Part shown: one piece after another, positions 1 to 7,823 of the stretch
Numbering within the stretch: position 1 is the stretch's first letter
Layout: every line of letters begins with the position of its first letter
Assembly (NCBI GenBank): GCA_015233015.1
Contig: JADFYO010000033.1
Location: forward strand, 1 to 38,505
Direction of reading: 5' to 3'
Origin: Nitrospirota bacterium
GTDB lineage: Bacteria; Nitrospirota; Thermodesulfovibrionia; Thermodesulfovibrionales; Magnetobacteriaceae
Length of the DNA stretch: 38,505 bases
Program-made: the position numbers and the translations under genes
The notes under the pieces: model-generated
What the model saw: the letters and a program-made list of their open reading frames with translations, nothing else
Told to the model about the DNA's origin: nothing
Databases searched by the model: none

Positions 1-18
1 TAGCGTCCCTTGTGCCAT
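1..18 (-). CDS. 5' end of a gene running off the left edge
   Basis: Only six codons (M-A-Q-G-T-L) are inside the window. The call rests on the start signal: read on the minus strand, an ATG at 18-16 is preceded by GAGGTGA with a seven-base spacer, a near-ideal ribosome binding site. No product can be inferred from six residues. It is divergent from the toxin-antitoxin remnant to its right. Confidence 0.4.
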
Positions 19-161
19 AATATATTCACCTCGTTGGTGTTAGTTTTTTGTTCCACAAACTTATTCTAACATCCCGTTCCCACGGGTAACAACGAGGTTC
101 CCTTCTTTTTTTGATGGTGAATCAGGGAAAAATAAGTAGCTTGTCGGCTACACTATAATAG

Positions 162-419
162 CTGAACTCTCTGAACGATATTAAAGGCAGGGCTAAAATA
201 AGAGTAAAGATAGATAGGTTAAGCTTGGGCAACTTTAACGATTGTAAGTCTATCGGTAATGGGCTTCACGAAATTAAGATAGATTACGGGCCAGGGTATA
301 GGGTGTATTTCGGACATGGTGAACCAAACTCAATAGTGCTTCTTTATGGAGGAGACAAGGATTCGCAAATATCAGACATTAAAAAAGCTATGGAATATTG
401 GAATGATTATAGGAGGTAA
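162..419 (+). pseudogene. HigB/RelE-type toxin, N-terminally truncated
   Basis: The readable protein matches the addiction-module killer family (HigB-like, RelE/ParE superfamily) in its C-terminal two thirds. That part has the family segment DYGPGYRVYF, the later LLYGGDKDSQ, and a final KKAMEYWNDY helix. Homology begins at codon 162 (L-N-S-L-N-D-I-K-G-R-A-K-I-R), but the codons just before it are TAA and TAG. The TAG sits where relatives usually have Trp (W-L-N-S-L), so one TGG to TAG change is possible, yet nothing family-like is visible further upstream. The first usable start is a TTG at 225 with no ribosome site, giving 64 residues against about 100 in the family. The toxin would be an mRNA interferase; this copy is probably inactive. 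It ends two bases before the antitoxin start. Confidence 0.7.
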
Positions 420-421
420 TA

Positions 422-715
422 ATGGCAAAAAAAACAATAAATTATAGAGATGCTCTGATAGATTCATTACAAGACCCGGAAGAGGCAGTTTCGTATCTTA
501 ATGCCGCTCTGGAGGATGACTCCTGTGAGGCCTTTTTGCTGGCGCTTCGTAATGTTGCCGACTCACTGGGATTTTCTAATATTTCCAGAAAATCAAATCT
601 TAGCAGAGTGAGCATGTACCGCATGCTTTCAGGAAAAGGCAATCCAAAATTTTCAACTCTTTCCGCGTTACTTAGAAGTTTAAACCTAAAACTTTCCGTG
701 AGGGTTAAAGAGTAA
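422..715 (+). CDS. HigA-type antitoxin (addiction-module antidote, HTH)
   Basis: This 97-residue protein belongs to the Xre/HigA-like antidote family paired with HigB-type toxins. A YRDALIDSLQDPEEAVSYL segment near the N terminus is typical of the family. A helix-turn-helix follows at about residues 43-80 (LGFSNISRKSNLSRVSMYRM), and the C-terminal SALLRSLNLKLSV strand and helix are also typical. AGGAGG at 410-415 gives a strong ribosome site seven bases before the ATG, inside the end of the toxin reading frame. The antitoxin looks intact while the toxin does not, so it may persist as a lone DNA-binding repressor or as an anti-addiction relic. Confidence 0.85.
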   Translation: MAKKTINYRDALIDSLQDPEEAVSYLNAALEDDSCEAFLLALRNVADSLGFSNISRKSNLSRVSMYRMLSGKGNPKFSTLSALLRSLNLKLSVRVKE

Positions 716-734
716 GCAGTCACGAATTAATAGA

Positions 735-752
735 CCTGATACCAAGTTGCAA
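735..752 (-). repeat. Dispersed 18-bp repeat, copy 1
   Basis: Read on the minus strand this 18-mer (TTGCAACTTGGTATCAGG) matches positions 37619-37636 on the plus strand at 17 of 18 bases. Both copies are intergenic and 37 kb apart. It may be part of a small dispersed element; its extent cannot be set from two copies. Confidence 0.5.
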
Positions 753-780
753 ACAAATGAGTAATGTGGGGTAATAGTCC

Positions 781-811
781 TCGACTGTGGAATCTACGCA
801 TTCGCAGTCGA
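781..811. other. Intergenic inverted repeat between antitoxin and NTPase-EAL gene
   Basis: Arms TCGACTG (781-787) and CAGTCGA (805-811) are perfect complements around a 17-base loop. The two flanking genes converge here, so this could be a weak bidirectional terminator, although no T-run follows on either strand. Confidence 0.35.
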
Positions 812-899
812 CGAATGGCTTGATGTTAAGAATTTAAGAAATGGGTCATTCGTAAATGCGAGGTTTCGTCTGTCCCCGTGTTGGCAGTCCGAAGTAGAG

Positions 900-3662
900 T
901 TATACCTTCGTAACCCCGAACCCCTGTATGTAAAGCCTGTCGAAGCCGGTTGTCCTAATTATCTCTCTAAGGAAATCCTTGTGTTCATCTCCCTTTTTCC
1001 CTTTCTCAACCCCTTCCACAACGACACAAGCGCTCAGGTTATGGCTCTGGATATCCTCAATCAGTGCGGTGATGGAGGCACTCAAATGATCTCTTTCAGA
1101 TTCATAATGATCTTGGAAGACATTATGGTCAACCTTTAACCAATGAATCCTATCAGGAACATCTTCGTACAATTGTTTATGTATGCTATGACGGGTAAAG
1201 AAGTCATCCAGTGCGTATTTGAACATAGTGAACTTGTTCATTATATCTTTGGCCTTTTTGATGTTTCTTACTTCTAATGTCTCCGGCAGTTCAATTACAA
1301 GCTCAAAATTGCATAAACGGCTTGTTACGGTTTTGACCAGCTCGCCTAAGACGTGATGGCAGAGCGCGGTATCTTCAATAAGGGCATCAGAAAGATTTAC
1401 AGATACGCATCGCATAGGCGCTGCGGCAATTGTGGACAATAAGCCGTTTACGGTTCTAAGCAGGATGAAGTCCAGTTTTTTTAGCGTGTCTTTATTGCCT
1501 GCGAGAGTGGCGAATATCTCACCGCCAGTCACCCCATAGTATCCCCTGAAAAGCACCTCATAACCATGGTTTACCAGACCATTCGAGGTTAGTCTTAAGA
1601 TAGCTTCCATTTTCAGTACGTTTATGTCATTCATCCCACGATTTTCAGCGTAATAACTATCGATAATTTGTCGCGCAACAATCAGAGGCGTCGCAGGAAC
1701 TTGGGTGCTTTTGTGTTCTTTCAGGCGTTCAAGCAATCTTTCTGTTGTCGGGCGTACGACTTTTTCTTTGAGCCTCATAATAATCTGTTCGAGTATTTTC
1801 ATTTGTTTAGTCTCGATTTCTTCTCTACTTGCTTTTTCGGCTGTTTTCTTTTTCTGAATGATCCGCCTGATGTCGGTTTCGCATGAGGTTCTAATCATAT
1901 CCGAAAAACCACTGACATTATCTTTTATCAACTCCCTGAATGTTTCATAATCATATAAATTGGAGATAGCCGCTTCAGCAATCAGTTCTTCGTTATATAA
2001 GTAGTTAACAAAGTCCGGGAGGAGGCTTTTTCCACGATATCTATCCAACGCATCCTTTTTGGGGAAGCCCTTCACGATGTGCGAGGACATCGTCGAAAAC
2101 TGCATCATTTCTACATACTCTATTGATTTTACAAGACGGTCTATGTAATACCTTCCTGCCATCGTACATACGACCTTATCTGTGGATTCACTGTCTATGA
2201 GGATCGTATTGAAATGATTTGTCCTGATCAGGTTGGCATGTATAAAGGCCGTCAAACAGATTGATATTGAGCAAGGTTCAAAACCGAGTCTCCTGAACTT
2301 GTCAAAAATGGTTCTTAACTGCACCGGCGTGGCGGCGTTGTCATAAATATAGCGCAGTATCATATAACGTATCAAGTTGTTGTACCAGCAGTTTTTCTCT
2401 GTATTGTCGAAGATGTTCAACAATACGATCTTGGATTTGCTAAGATTAAAATCGCAGAAGTTGTCTTCTACAAAAAACTCTCGGTTGTCCCTGCATGTGA
2501 CGTAGAAAAAATCACTGAAATCGAATGCCCTTTTCCCATGAGAATCAAACTTTGCACCGACCAAGGCTCTGAACAATACAGTGCCGTTCATATGGTTGGA
2601 TGTTACAGTAGCGAAATACTTCTCAAGCATAATCCTCAAGTTACCAGAGCTGAGAAAGTACAGGTAGTCATTGACCTCCTCATCCAGTGCACCGGGGAGA
2701 TACTCGAATACCCTCTTATGTTTATCAGATGTCGCTATAGATACTGTCTTGGGTCCATCGTTGTAAAGTAAGGTCTGGGGTTTAATTGTAATAGCAGTCA
2801 TAATATATGACATCCTTTTCTGTAAAACTATGTTTACAGGCGGTGCAGGAATGTAATCGCAGTTCGGCTTCATTCTTAAAAAAGGCTCGGTGTGCGAATG
2901 GAGATGAATGGTAATCTTTCTAATAGATACGATAAACTTCACATTCGGTGCCAGCTCTGAGGATAGTTGCAGTATTTCATGCAAAAGTGCGGTTTCATCA
3001 TCAAAGGAGTCACTTTTGTCGATGTTGTCGAAGACTATGATCAGCTTATTGGTCGTGACGACATTAATGAGTTCGGTAATTACCTGGTTTTTCGTAGGGT
3101 CAGCGATATTACTACTCGTCAATCCCTTGCCTTGAAGCGCCCTGTATATTCTCTGGTACAAAGAATTGATGTCGTCCTTGCGTATTCGATGCAGGTCCAT
3201 GATGATTGTTGATATACCGGCATCTTTGAAATATTCTTCATGGAAACTGAAGAAATAGCATAGGAAGGTCGACTTGCCAACCCCAGGACATCCTACGAGG
3301 ATTCTCATGGGAGAGCTTATTTCCCATGGTATGTACTTTTCTAATAATTCCGTAACCGGACGGTAAAGAAGTTGATGGGTATCGTCTGACATTTCAGCGT
3401 TGATTCGCCTGCAGTCGTTCTCGACGGCCATTAGGCACGCAGAAGACAGAGTCTCTACATTTACGTAACACTTCCTCAACATCTCCTTATTGCTGATCAT
3501 CAGACTGGCGTCTCTCAGCCTCTCGTTTATGGTGTTTAAGTTCCCATCACCAAGGAGATCGGAAAAAAAGTTGTTCTTCTCCAACTCTTCATTTTTCCCT
3601 TCTGAATAGACATATTTCTTTTTATAATGTGCCTTCAAGATGTTATCGATTATGCTTTTCAT
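900..3662 (-). CDS. P-loop NTPase (AAA/STAND-like) fused to an EAL domain
   Basis: This 920-residue protein has three visible parts. Residues 110-260 form an NTPase core with Walker A GCPGVGKST at 124-132 and Walker B LIIVFDNID at 207-215. Residues 380-525 look like winged-helix regulatory domains, followed by a charged probable coiled coil at about 600-655. Residues 690-920 are a divergent EAL domain. The usual ligands of EAL cyclic-di-GMP phosphodiesterases can be aligned: E702 (YEVLFR), N756 (VNLS), E791 (IELPET), D819-D820 (ALDDF), K843 (LKVD), E883 and E886 (VEGVE) and Q913 (IQGF). The glycine-rich loop after DDF (normally GTGYSSL) is replaced by FTRHS, so activity may be lost or altered. 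No membrane segment or signal peptide is evident. The ATG at 3662 has no good ribosome site. Inference: a cytoplasmic NTP-driven switch coupled to cyclic-di-GMP hydrolysis or sensing; a defence role is possible but unproven. Confidence 0.8.
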   Translation of the reverse strand: MKSIIDNILKAHYKKKYVYSEGKNEELEKNNFFSDLLGDGNLNTINERLRDASLMISNKEMLRKCYVNVETLSSACLMAVENDCRRINAEMSDDTHQLLYRPVTELLEKYIPWEISSPMRILVGCPGVGKSTFLCYFFSFHEEYFKDAGISTIIMDLHRIRKDDINSLYQRIYRALQGKGLTSSNIADPTKNQVITELINVVTTNKLIIVFDNIDKSDSFDDETALLHEILQLSSELAPNVKFIVSIRKITIHLHSHTEPFLRMKPNCDYIPAPPVNIVLQKRMSYIMTAITIKPQTLLYNDGPKTVSIATSDKHKRVFEYLPGALDEEVNDYLYFLSSGNLRIMLEKYFATVTSNHMNGTVLFRALVGAKFDSHGKRAFDFSDFFYVTCRDNREFFVEDNFCDFNLSKSKIVLLNIFDNTEKNCWYNNLIRYMILRYIYDNAATPVQLRTIFDKFRRLGFEPCSISICLTAFIHANLIRTNHFNTILIDSESTDKVVCTMAGRYYIDRLVKSIEYVEMMQFSTMSSHIVKGFPKKDALDRYRGKSLLPDFVNYLYNEELIAEAAISNLYDYETFRELIKDNVSGFSDMIRTSCETDIRRIIQKKKTAEKASREEIETKQMKILEQIIMRLKEKVVRPTTERLLERLKEHKSTQVPATPLIVARQIIDSYYAENRGMNDINVLKMEAILRLTSNGLVNHGYEVLFRGYYGVTGGEIFATLAGNKDTLKKLDFILLRTVNGLLSTIAAAPMRCVSVNLSDALIEDTALCHHVLGELVKTVTSRLCNFELVIELPETLEVRNIKKAKDIMNKFTMFKYALDDFFTRHSIHKQLYEDVPDRIHWLKVDHNVFQDHYESERDHLSASITALIEDIQSHNLSACVVVEGVEKGKKGDEHKDFLREIIRTTGFDRLYIQGFGVTKV

Positions 3663-3933
3663 ATTTTGCCGTCCTTTTTTTGTTTATTTAAGTTTATACA
3701 AACCATACACATGCTATAATCGCAATTTTCATGCCAGAAAAACAATTCCATAAGTCATCGATATTAAATGGTTTCAGAATTGACGCCTTGCGCTGCGATT
3801 GGAATTCAGTCCATAATATGGTATCTGATTCCATAAAGAGACAGCCGATTTTACAGCTTTCGTTGCCGAAGATGTAAGCTATGGTCAGCGGCCAGTATTT
3901 GATTTGCTTTACCGCGTAAACTCCTCTAAATGT

Positions 3934-3939
3934 TATAAT
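3934..3939 (+). promoter_or_regulatory. -10 element placing a leaderless start for the Rpn gene
   Basis: TATAAT ends eight bases before the ATG at 3948, and there is no ribosome site in front of that ATG. Transcription would begin within a base or two of the start codon, so the mRNA would be nearly leaderless. No good -35 hexamer is seen at the normal distance. Confidence 0.4.
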
Positions 3940-3947
3940 ACCGCCAA

Positions 3948-4853
3948 ATGTCTAAACGCTATGACAAGATTCTGAAAGAAATCCTGAAGGATGTCGTAGA
4001 TACCCTGATTTCAAGAGTTATCGGGTTGAAAATTTGTAAATCCACGGCGATAGAGACTAAACTTCAGGTAACGAACGAACGCGAAGCCGACTTTATTTTG
4101 CGGGTTGAACTGGAAGACGGTTCCACTTCTCTTTTACATATCGAATTCCAGGCGACCAACTATTCGAAGATGATATATCGGGAGCTGCGGTACTGGGTTT
4201 ATCTGACAGAAGTTCATGGTGTTCAGCCGATGCAATATGTGTTTTATATTGGGAATGAGCCGCTTACGATGAAAGACAGCCTCTTATCTGAAACAACGAC
4301 TCATAGGTATAATCTAATCGACATGCGCGATGTCGATTGCGAAAAGTTTCTATATTCTGATAAACCGGAAGAGGTAATAATATCTATCTTGTGCAATTAT
4401 CAGGTGAAAGGTGTTAAAATATTCATAAGAGAGATACTCAGCCGATTAAGGGAACTGGTGCCGGAGGAAACGCTCCGGGGCAAGTATATAAGACAAGTGG
4501 AAGTCCTGTCGCAGCTAAGAGATTTGCAGGACGAAGTGTCTAAGGAGGCAGAGGAAATGGCATTAGTATATGATTTAGAGAGAGATGTAAGATTTAAGCA
4601 GGGCGTTGAGAAAGGTATTGAAAGAGGTATTGAACGCGGTATTGAACGCGGTATTGTGAAAGGCTTGCTTGAAGGCAAACAGAAAGGCTTACTTGAGGGA
4701 ATAGAAGGTATGCTTGAACTCAAATATGGTTCAGCCGGACTTGACTTGATGAATATGCTTAGAGTTGTAGATTCTATAGATAAATTGGTGGAATTCAAAA
4801 ATCTTATCAAGAAAACAGATTCTCTGGATGAATTGAAAGATTTTTTTGGATGA
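3948..4853 (+). CDS. Rpn-family recombination-promoting nuclease
   Basis: This 301-residue protein belongs to the Rpn (YhgA-like, PD-(D/E)XK) family. These are DNA endonucleases that promote RecA-independent recombination and are often annotated as putative transposases. The catalytic core is visible as D48 (EREADF) followed by E66-x-Q68 (LLHIEFQA). The middle (YRELRYWVYLTEVHG) is typical. The C-terminal region carries four tandem 12-bp units encoding (G-I-E-R)-like repeats, then L-L-E-G repeats and a short C-terminal helix-rich domain. Recent work links Rpn proteins to phage defence through a self-encoded small inhibitor from an internal start, and an in-gene repeat linker fits that pattern. 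It diverges from the NTPase-EAL gene. Confidence 0.85.
   Translation: MSKRYDKILKEILKDVVDTLISRVIGLKICKSTAIETKLQVTNEREADFILRVELEDGSTSLLHIEFQATNYSKMIYRELRYWVYLTEVHGVQPMQYVFYIGNEPLTMKDSLLSETTTHRYNLIDMRDVDCEKFLYSDKPEEVIISILCNYQVKGVKIFIREILSRLRELVPEETLRGKYIRQVEVLSQLRDLQDEVSKEAEEMALVYDLERDVRFKQGVEKGIERGIERGIERGIVKGLLEGKQKGLLEGIEGMLELKYGSAGLDLMNMLRVVDSIDKLVEFKNLIKKTDSLDELKDFFG
4614..4661 (+). repeat. Four tandem 12-bp units inside the Rpn gene
   Basis: Units beginning GGTATTGA(A/A)xGx at 4614, 4626, 4638 and 4650 encode G-I-E-R, G-I-E-R, G-I-E-R and G-I-V-K. The two central units are identical at the DNA level. Because the unit is 12 bp, copy-number slippage would change linker length without breaking the frame. 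Confidence 0.8.
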
Positions 4854-4920
4854 CCTTATAAGGAACAGGCAACTTTTAAATAATTTGAGCCGCAGTTTGA
4901 GGTACCTGTAAAAGCAACCG

Positions 4921-6498
4921 ATGTCACTGAAAAATAAAATACTCCTGAGTTTCATGGTAACCGGCGTTATCGTCGTCTTCCTGTCGGCAATCGAGTATGG
5001 CAATTTCATAAAAATAAAACATGAAATCGCATATCTTGAGGCCACTGACACAATTCGCGGCAAGTGTCTTCAGCTTCGAAGGCATGAAAAGAACTTCTTC
5101 CTCTACGGCCCCTCAGAGGCGGACGATGAGACCCGGCTGGTATATAAATACCTGAACGATTTAAACGAGCTGTTGTTAACACATCCGGTACTAAATAAAA
5201 ACGAAAGACCGATACTCCTCCATGAACTTCTCAGACAATACGAAGCAGTATTCACAAAAATCGAATCCTCCGTAAATATCATAAAGAAACAGATAACTCT
5301 CGCCAACATGGACAAAGGACTCATTTCTCTCATAGAATCCACATTTACGGACATCCCGCTTAAGGCCGGTGAGTTCCTCGAGAAAAACGCGCTGGTCTCC
5401 CCTGACGATACTCTCATAAAGGAATTGAAAACCCTCGACGCCGATATCCACTCGCTTAGAAATATAGGGGAAACAATCGTAAACATGGCAAACGAGCTGG
5501 ATAAATCCGCCCGCGGCAAGGTTGACGGCGCAGTGCGCACGTCACAGCTTGCGATAATCGTGTTATTGCCGCTTTTTTTCGTCGTCGGGCTTGGAATGCT
5601 TTTTATTATCAGTAATAATCTGGCAAACGGGCTGAACAGATTGGTAAAAATTGTGGAAGACGCGGGGAAAGGGGTCTTCCTGAGCGGCTCACATCCCAAG
5701 CTGGCATTGAGATACGAAAGAGACGAGCTTGGTATCCTGTATCAAAAATTTTACGAGATGGAAAATCAAATAACCCAAAGGGGAAAAGAGCTGGAGACAA
5801 AAAATGAAGAACTCCTTCAAACCAGAAAACTCGCCGCCATTGGAACCCTCGCCTCTGGCGTCGCCCATGAACTCAACAATCCCCTGAACAACATATACCT
5901 GTCGGCACAGGTGCTTTTAAGGGAAATAGGAGACAGCGCCTCGCCTTTCCTTCGAAAAATCACCGAGGACGTATTAGGACAAACCAAACGGGTAAAATTC
6001 ATAATAGGCGACCTGCTTGAATTTGCGAGGGGCAGAAAGATAGTCCCCGTGCAGGTCGATGTCTATTCGTTAATTCATAACGCCTATAAACAAATCGCCT
6101 TTGTTACCGACGTTAAACAAATCGAATTTACAGTCGAAGGGGACAATGCGGTCATCTCAGTCGATTCTGAACAGGTGGAAAGGGTGTTTATAAATCTGTT
6201 TTTAAACGCGGTAGAGGCAATGAAAAACTGCGGCGTGCTCTCGGTCAGGCTTGAAACTGCCAATGGTTCTGTAAAGATAATTATTTCGGACACGGGAGGA
6301 GGAATCCCCGTTGCGGATATAGAGAAAATATTTGAACCTTTTTTTACAACTAAAGACAAAGGTACCGGTTTAGGGCTTGCAATAGTGTATAATATCATAA
6401 AAAAACACGACGGCGACCTGAAAGTGGAATGCGAACAGGGCAAATCGACCACTTTTATAATTACATTGCCGGCAAGCAGGCAAAAAAGTGAGACTTAA
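4921..6498 (+). CDS. Membrane sensor histidine kinase (NtrB-like pairing)
   Basis: The 525-residue protein has a first membrane segment at about 9-27, an extracytoplasmic all-helical sensor at 30-205, and a second membrane segment at about 210-231. A HAMP region and short coiled coil lead to the HisKA dimerisation domain, with the phosphoacceptor H316 in GVAHELNNP. The HATPase domain follows (NLFLNAVEAM, DTGGGIP, EPFFTTKDKGTGLGLAIV). The helical sensor resembles helical-bundle ligand domains of chemoreceptors, but the ligand is unknown. The gene overlaps the next, an NtrC-type regulator, by 11 bases, so the two are almost certainly a cognate pair. No convincing ribosome site precedes the ATG. 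Confidence 0.9.
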   Translation: MSLKNKILLSFMVTGVIVVFLSAIEYGNFIKIKHEIAYLEATDTIRGKCLQLRRHEKNFFLYGPSEADDETRLVYKYLNDLNELLLTHPVLNKNERPILLHELLRQYEAVFTKIESSVNIIKKQITLANMDKGLISLIESTFTDIPLKAGEFLEKNALVSPDDTLIKELKTLDADIHSLRNIGETIVNMANELDKSARGKVDGAVRTSQLAIIVLLPLFFVVGLGMLFIISNNLANGLNRLVKIVEDAGKGVFLSGSHPKLALRYERDELGILYQKFYEMENQITQRGKELETKNEELLQTRKLAAIGTLASGVAHELNNPLNNIYLSAQVLLREIGDSASPFLRKITEDVLGQTKRVKFIIGDLLEFARGRKIVPVQVDVYSLIHNAYKQIAFVTDVKQIEFTVEGDNAVISVDSEQVERVFINLFLNAVEAMKNCGVLSVRLETANGSVKIIISDTGGGIPVADIEKIFEPFFTTKDKGTGLGLAIVYNIIKKHDGDLKVECEQGKSTTFIITLPASRQKSET

Positions 6499-7822
6499 GA
6501 TACTCATAGCGGAAGACGAAGAGATAACGCTAAACCATATCGTATATGTTTTAGAGAAAGAGGGCTACGACACGGCAACGGCAAGAGACGGAGAGGAGGC
6601 CCTCGCAAAAATAGAAAAGGGCAGCTTCGACTGCCTTATCTCTGACGTAAAGATGCCCAAGCTAAGCGGCATCAGCCTTCTGGAGAAGATAAAAGAGAAA
6701 TATCCCGAGATTGAGGTAATAATCATCACCGCCTTCGGCAGCATCGAGTCCGCCGTTGAGGCTATGAGAAAGGGCGCCTCCGACTATATCACAAAACCAT
6801 TTGAACTTGACGAGTTAATCCTCAAGGTATCCAAACTCAAAGAGCGCAGGCTGATGCAGAAGGAAAATACCGCATTAAAGGCAGCCCTTGCAATAAACAA
6901 GAAGTTCAGCATTACGGCCAACAGCCCGGGCATGAAGCGCATAGTAACACTGATAGAAAACATGAAAGGCTCAGACTGTAATCTTATATTAACCGGTGAA
7001 AGCGGAGTAGGCAAAAGCCTCATAGCCCGTCTGATACATTACTCAGGGAAGAGGCAGGACAGGCCATATCTATCTATAAACTGCGCAACCCTCACTGAGG
7101 AACTCCTCAGCAGCGAGCTGTTTGGCTACGAGGCAGGGGCGTTTACAGGCGCCTTGAAAACCAAACAGGGCCTGGTTGAGATAGCCGACACAGGCACCCT
7201 GTTTCTCGATGAAATAGCCGAGCTATCCCCAAATCTTCAGGCAAAACTCCTCCTGTTTATCGAAGAAGGAGAGTTTTTCAGGGTCGGCGGCGTCAAATCG
7301 ATAAAAGTAAACGTCAGAATCATCGCGGCAACCAATAAGAACATCACAAACCTCCTGTCAACGGGGAAATTCAGAGAAGACCTCTACTACCGGTTAAACG
7401 TGATGGAGATATCCATCCCGCCCCTCAGAGAAAGGATAAGCGATATAAATGAACTCTGTCTCTATTTCCTGAAAAAACACGCCCCCCAATGCGGCAAAAA
7501 AATAACGGCCTTTACAAGTAAGGCAATGGAAATCCTTATGAACTACAGTTACCCGGGCAATGTAAGGGAATTGGAGAACATCATAGAAAGGGCGGTAATT
7601 CTCGAAACCACTAACCTGATAACCCCGGAGAGCCTGCCGCAGAAACTATCGATTCTCGCCCCGGACACCGTAAGGCCCGATACCATTAAGACAATCGACG
7701 AACTCAACAGGGAATACGCCATGAAAATAGTGGAATACCTGGGCGGCAACAAGACAAAGGCCGCCGAAGTGCTGGGAATATCAAGGACCAGCCTCTGGAA
7801 GATAATTAAGGAAGAGTGTTAA
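6488..7822 (+). CDS. Sigma-54-dependent NtrC-family response regulator
   Basis: The 444-residue protein starts at a GTG within the end of the kinase gene. Residues 1-120 are a receiver with phosphoacceptor D53 (LISDVKMP) and the conserved ITKPF lysine. Residues 140-370 are a sigma-54 interaction AAA+ domain with Walker A GESGVGKS (170-177), the sigma-54 loop GAFTGA (217-222) and Walker B TLFLDEIAEL. The C terminus is a Fis-type helix-turn-helix (GNKTKAAEVLGISRTSLWKI). It should drive transcription from -24/-12 promoters when phosphorylated. A good candidate target lies at 11151-11166. Its last 17 bases overlap the convergent six-PAS kinase, and its 3' end is duplicated at 11052-11077. Confidence 0.93.
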   Translation: MRLKILIAEDEEITLNHIVYVLEKEGYDTATARDGEEALAKIEKGSFDCLISDVKMPKLSGISLLEKIKEKYPEIEVIIITAFGSIESAVEAMRKGASDYITKPFELDELILKVSKLKERRLMQKENTALKAALAINKKFSITANSPGMKRIVTLIENMKGSDCNLILTGESGVGKSLIARLIHYSGKRQDRPYLSINCATLTEELLSSELFGYEAGAFTGALKTKQGLVEIADTGTLFLDEIAELSPNLQAKLLLFIEEGEFFRVGGVKSIKVNVRIIAATNKNITNLLSTGKFREDLYYRLNVMEISIPPLRERISDINELCLYFLKKHAPQCGKKITAFTSKAMEILMNYSYPGNVRELENIIERAVILETTNLITPESLPQKLSILAPDTVRPDTIKTIDELNREYAMKIVEYLGGNKTKAAEVLGISRTSLWKIIKEEC

Positions 7823-7823
7823 C
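7798..7823 (+). repeat. 26-bp direct repeat, left copy (end of NtrC-type gene)
   Basis: This copy encodes the last residues K-I-I-K-E-E-C and the TAA stop of the regulator. It matches 11052-11077 at 25 of 26 bases, and the one difference (ATT to ATC) is synonymous in the regulator frame. The two copies bracket the six-PAS kinase gene. Confidence 0.85.

Noticed and set aside
3694-3940. Minus-strand frame of about 82 codons between the NTPase-EAL and Rpn genes
   Set aside because: It is open but has no start codon until an internal ATG that lacks a ribosome site. No family was recognised, so a remnant is possible but not supportable.
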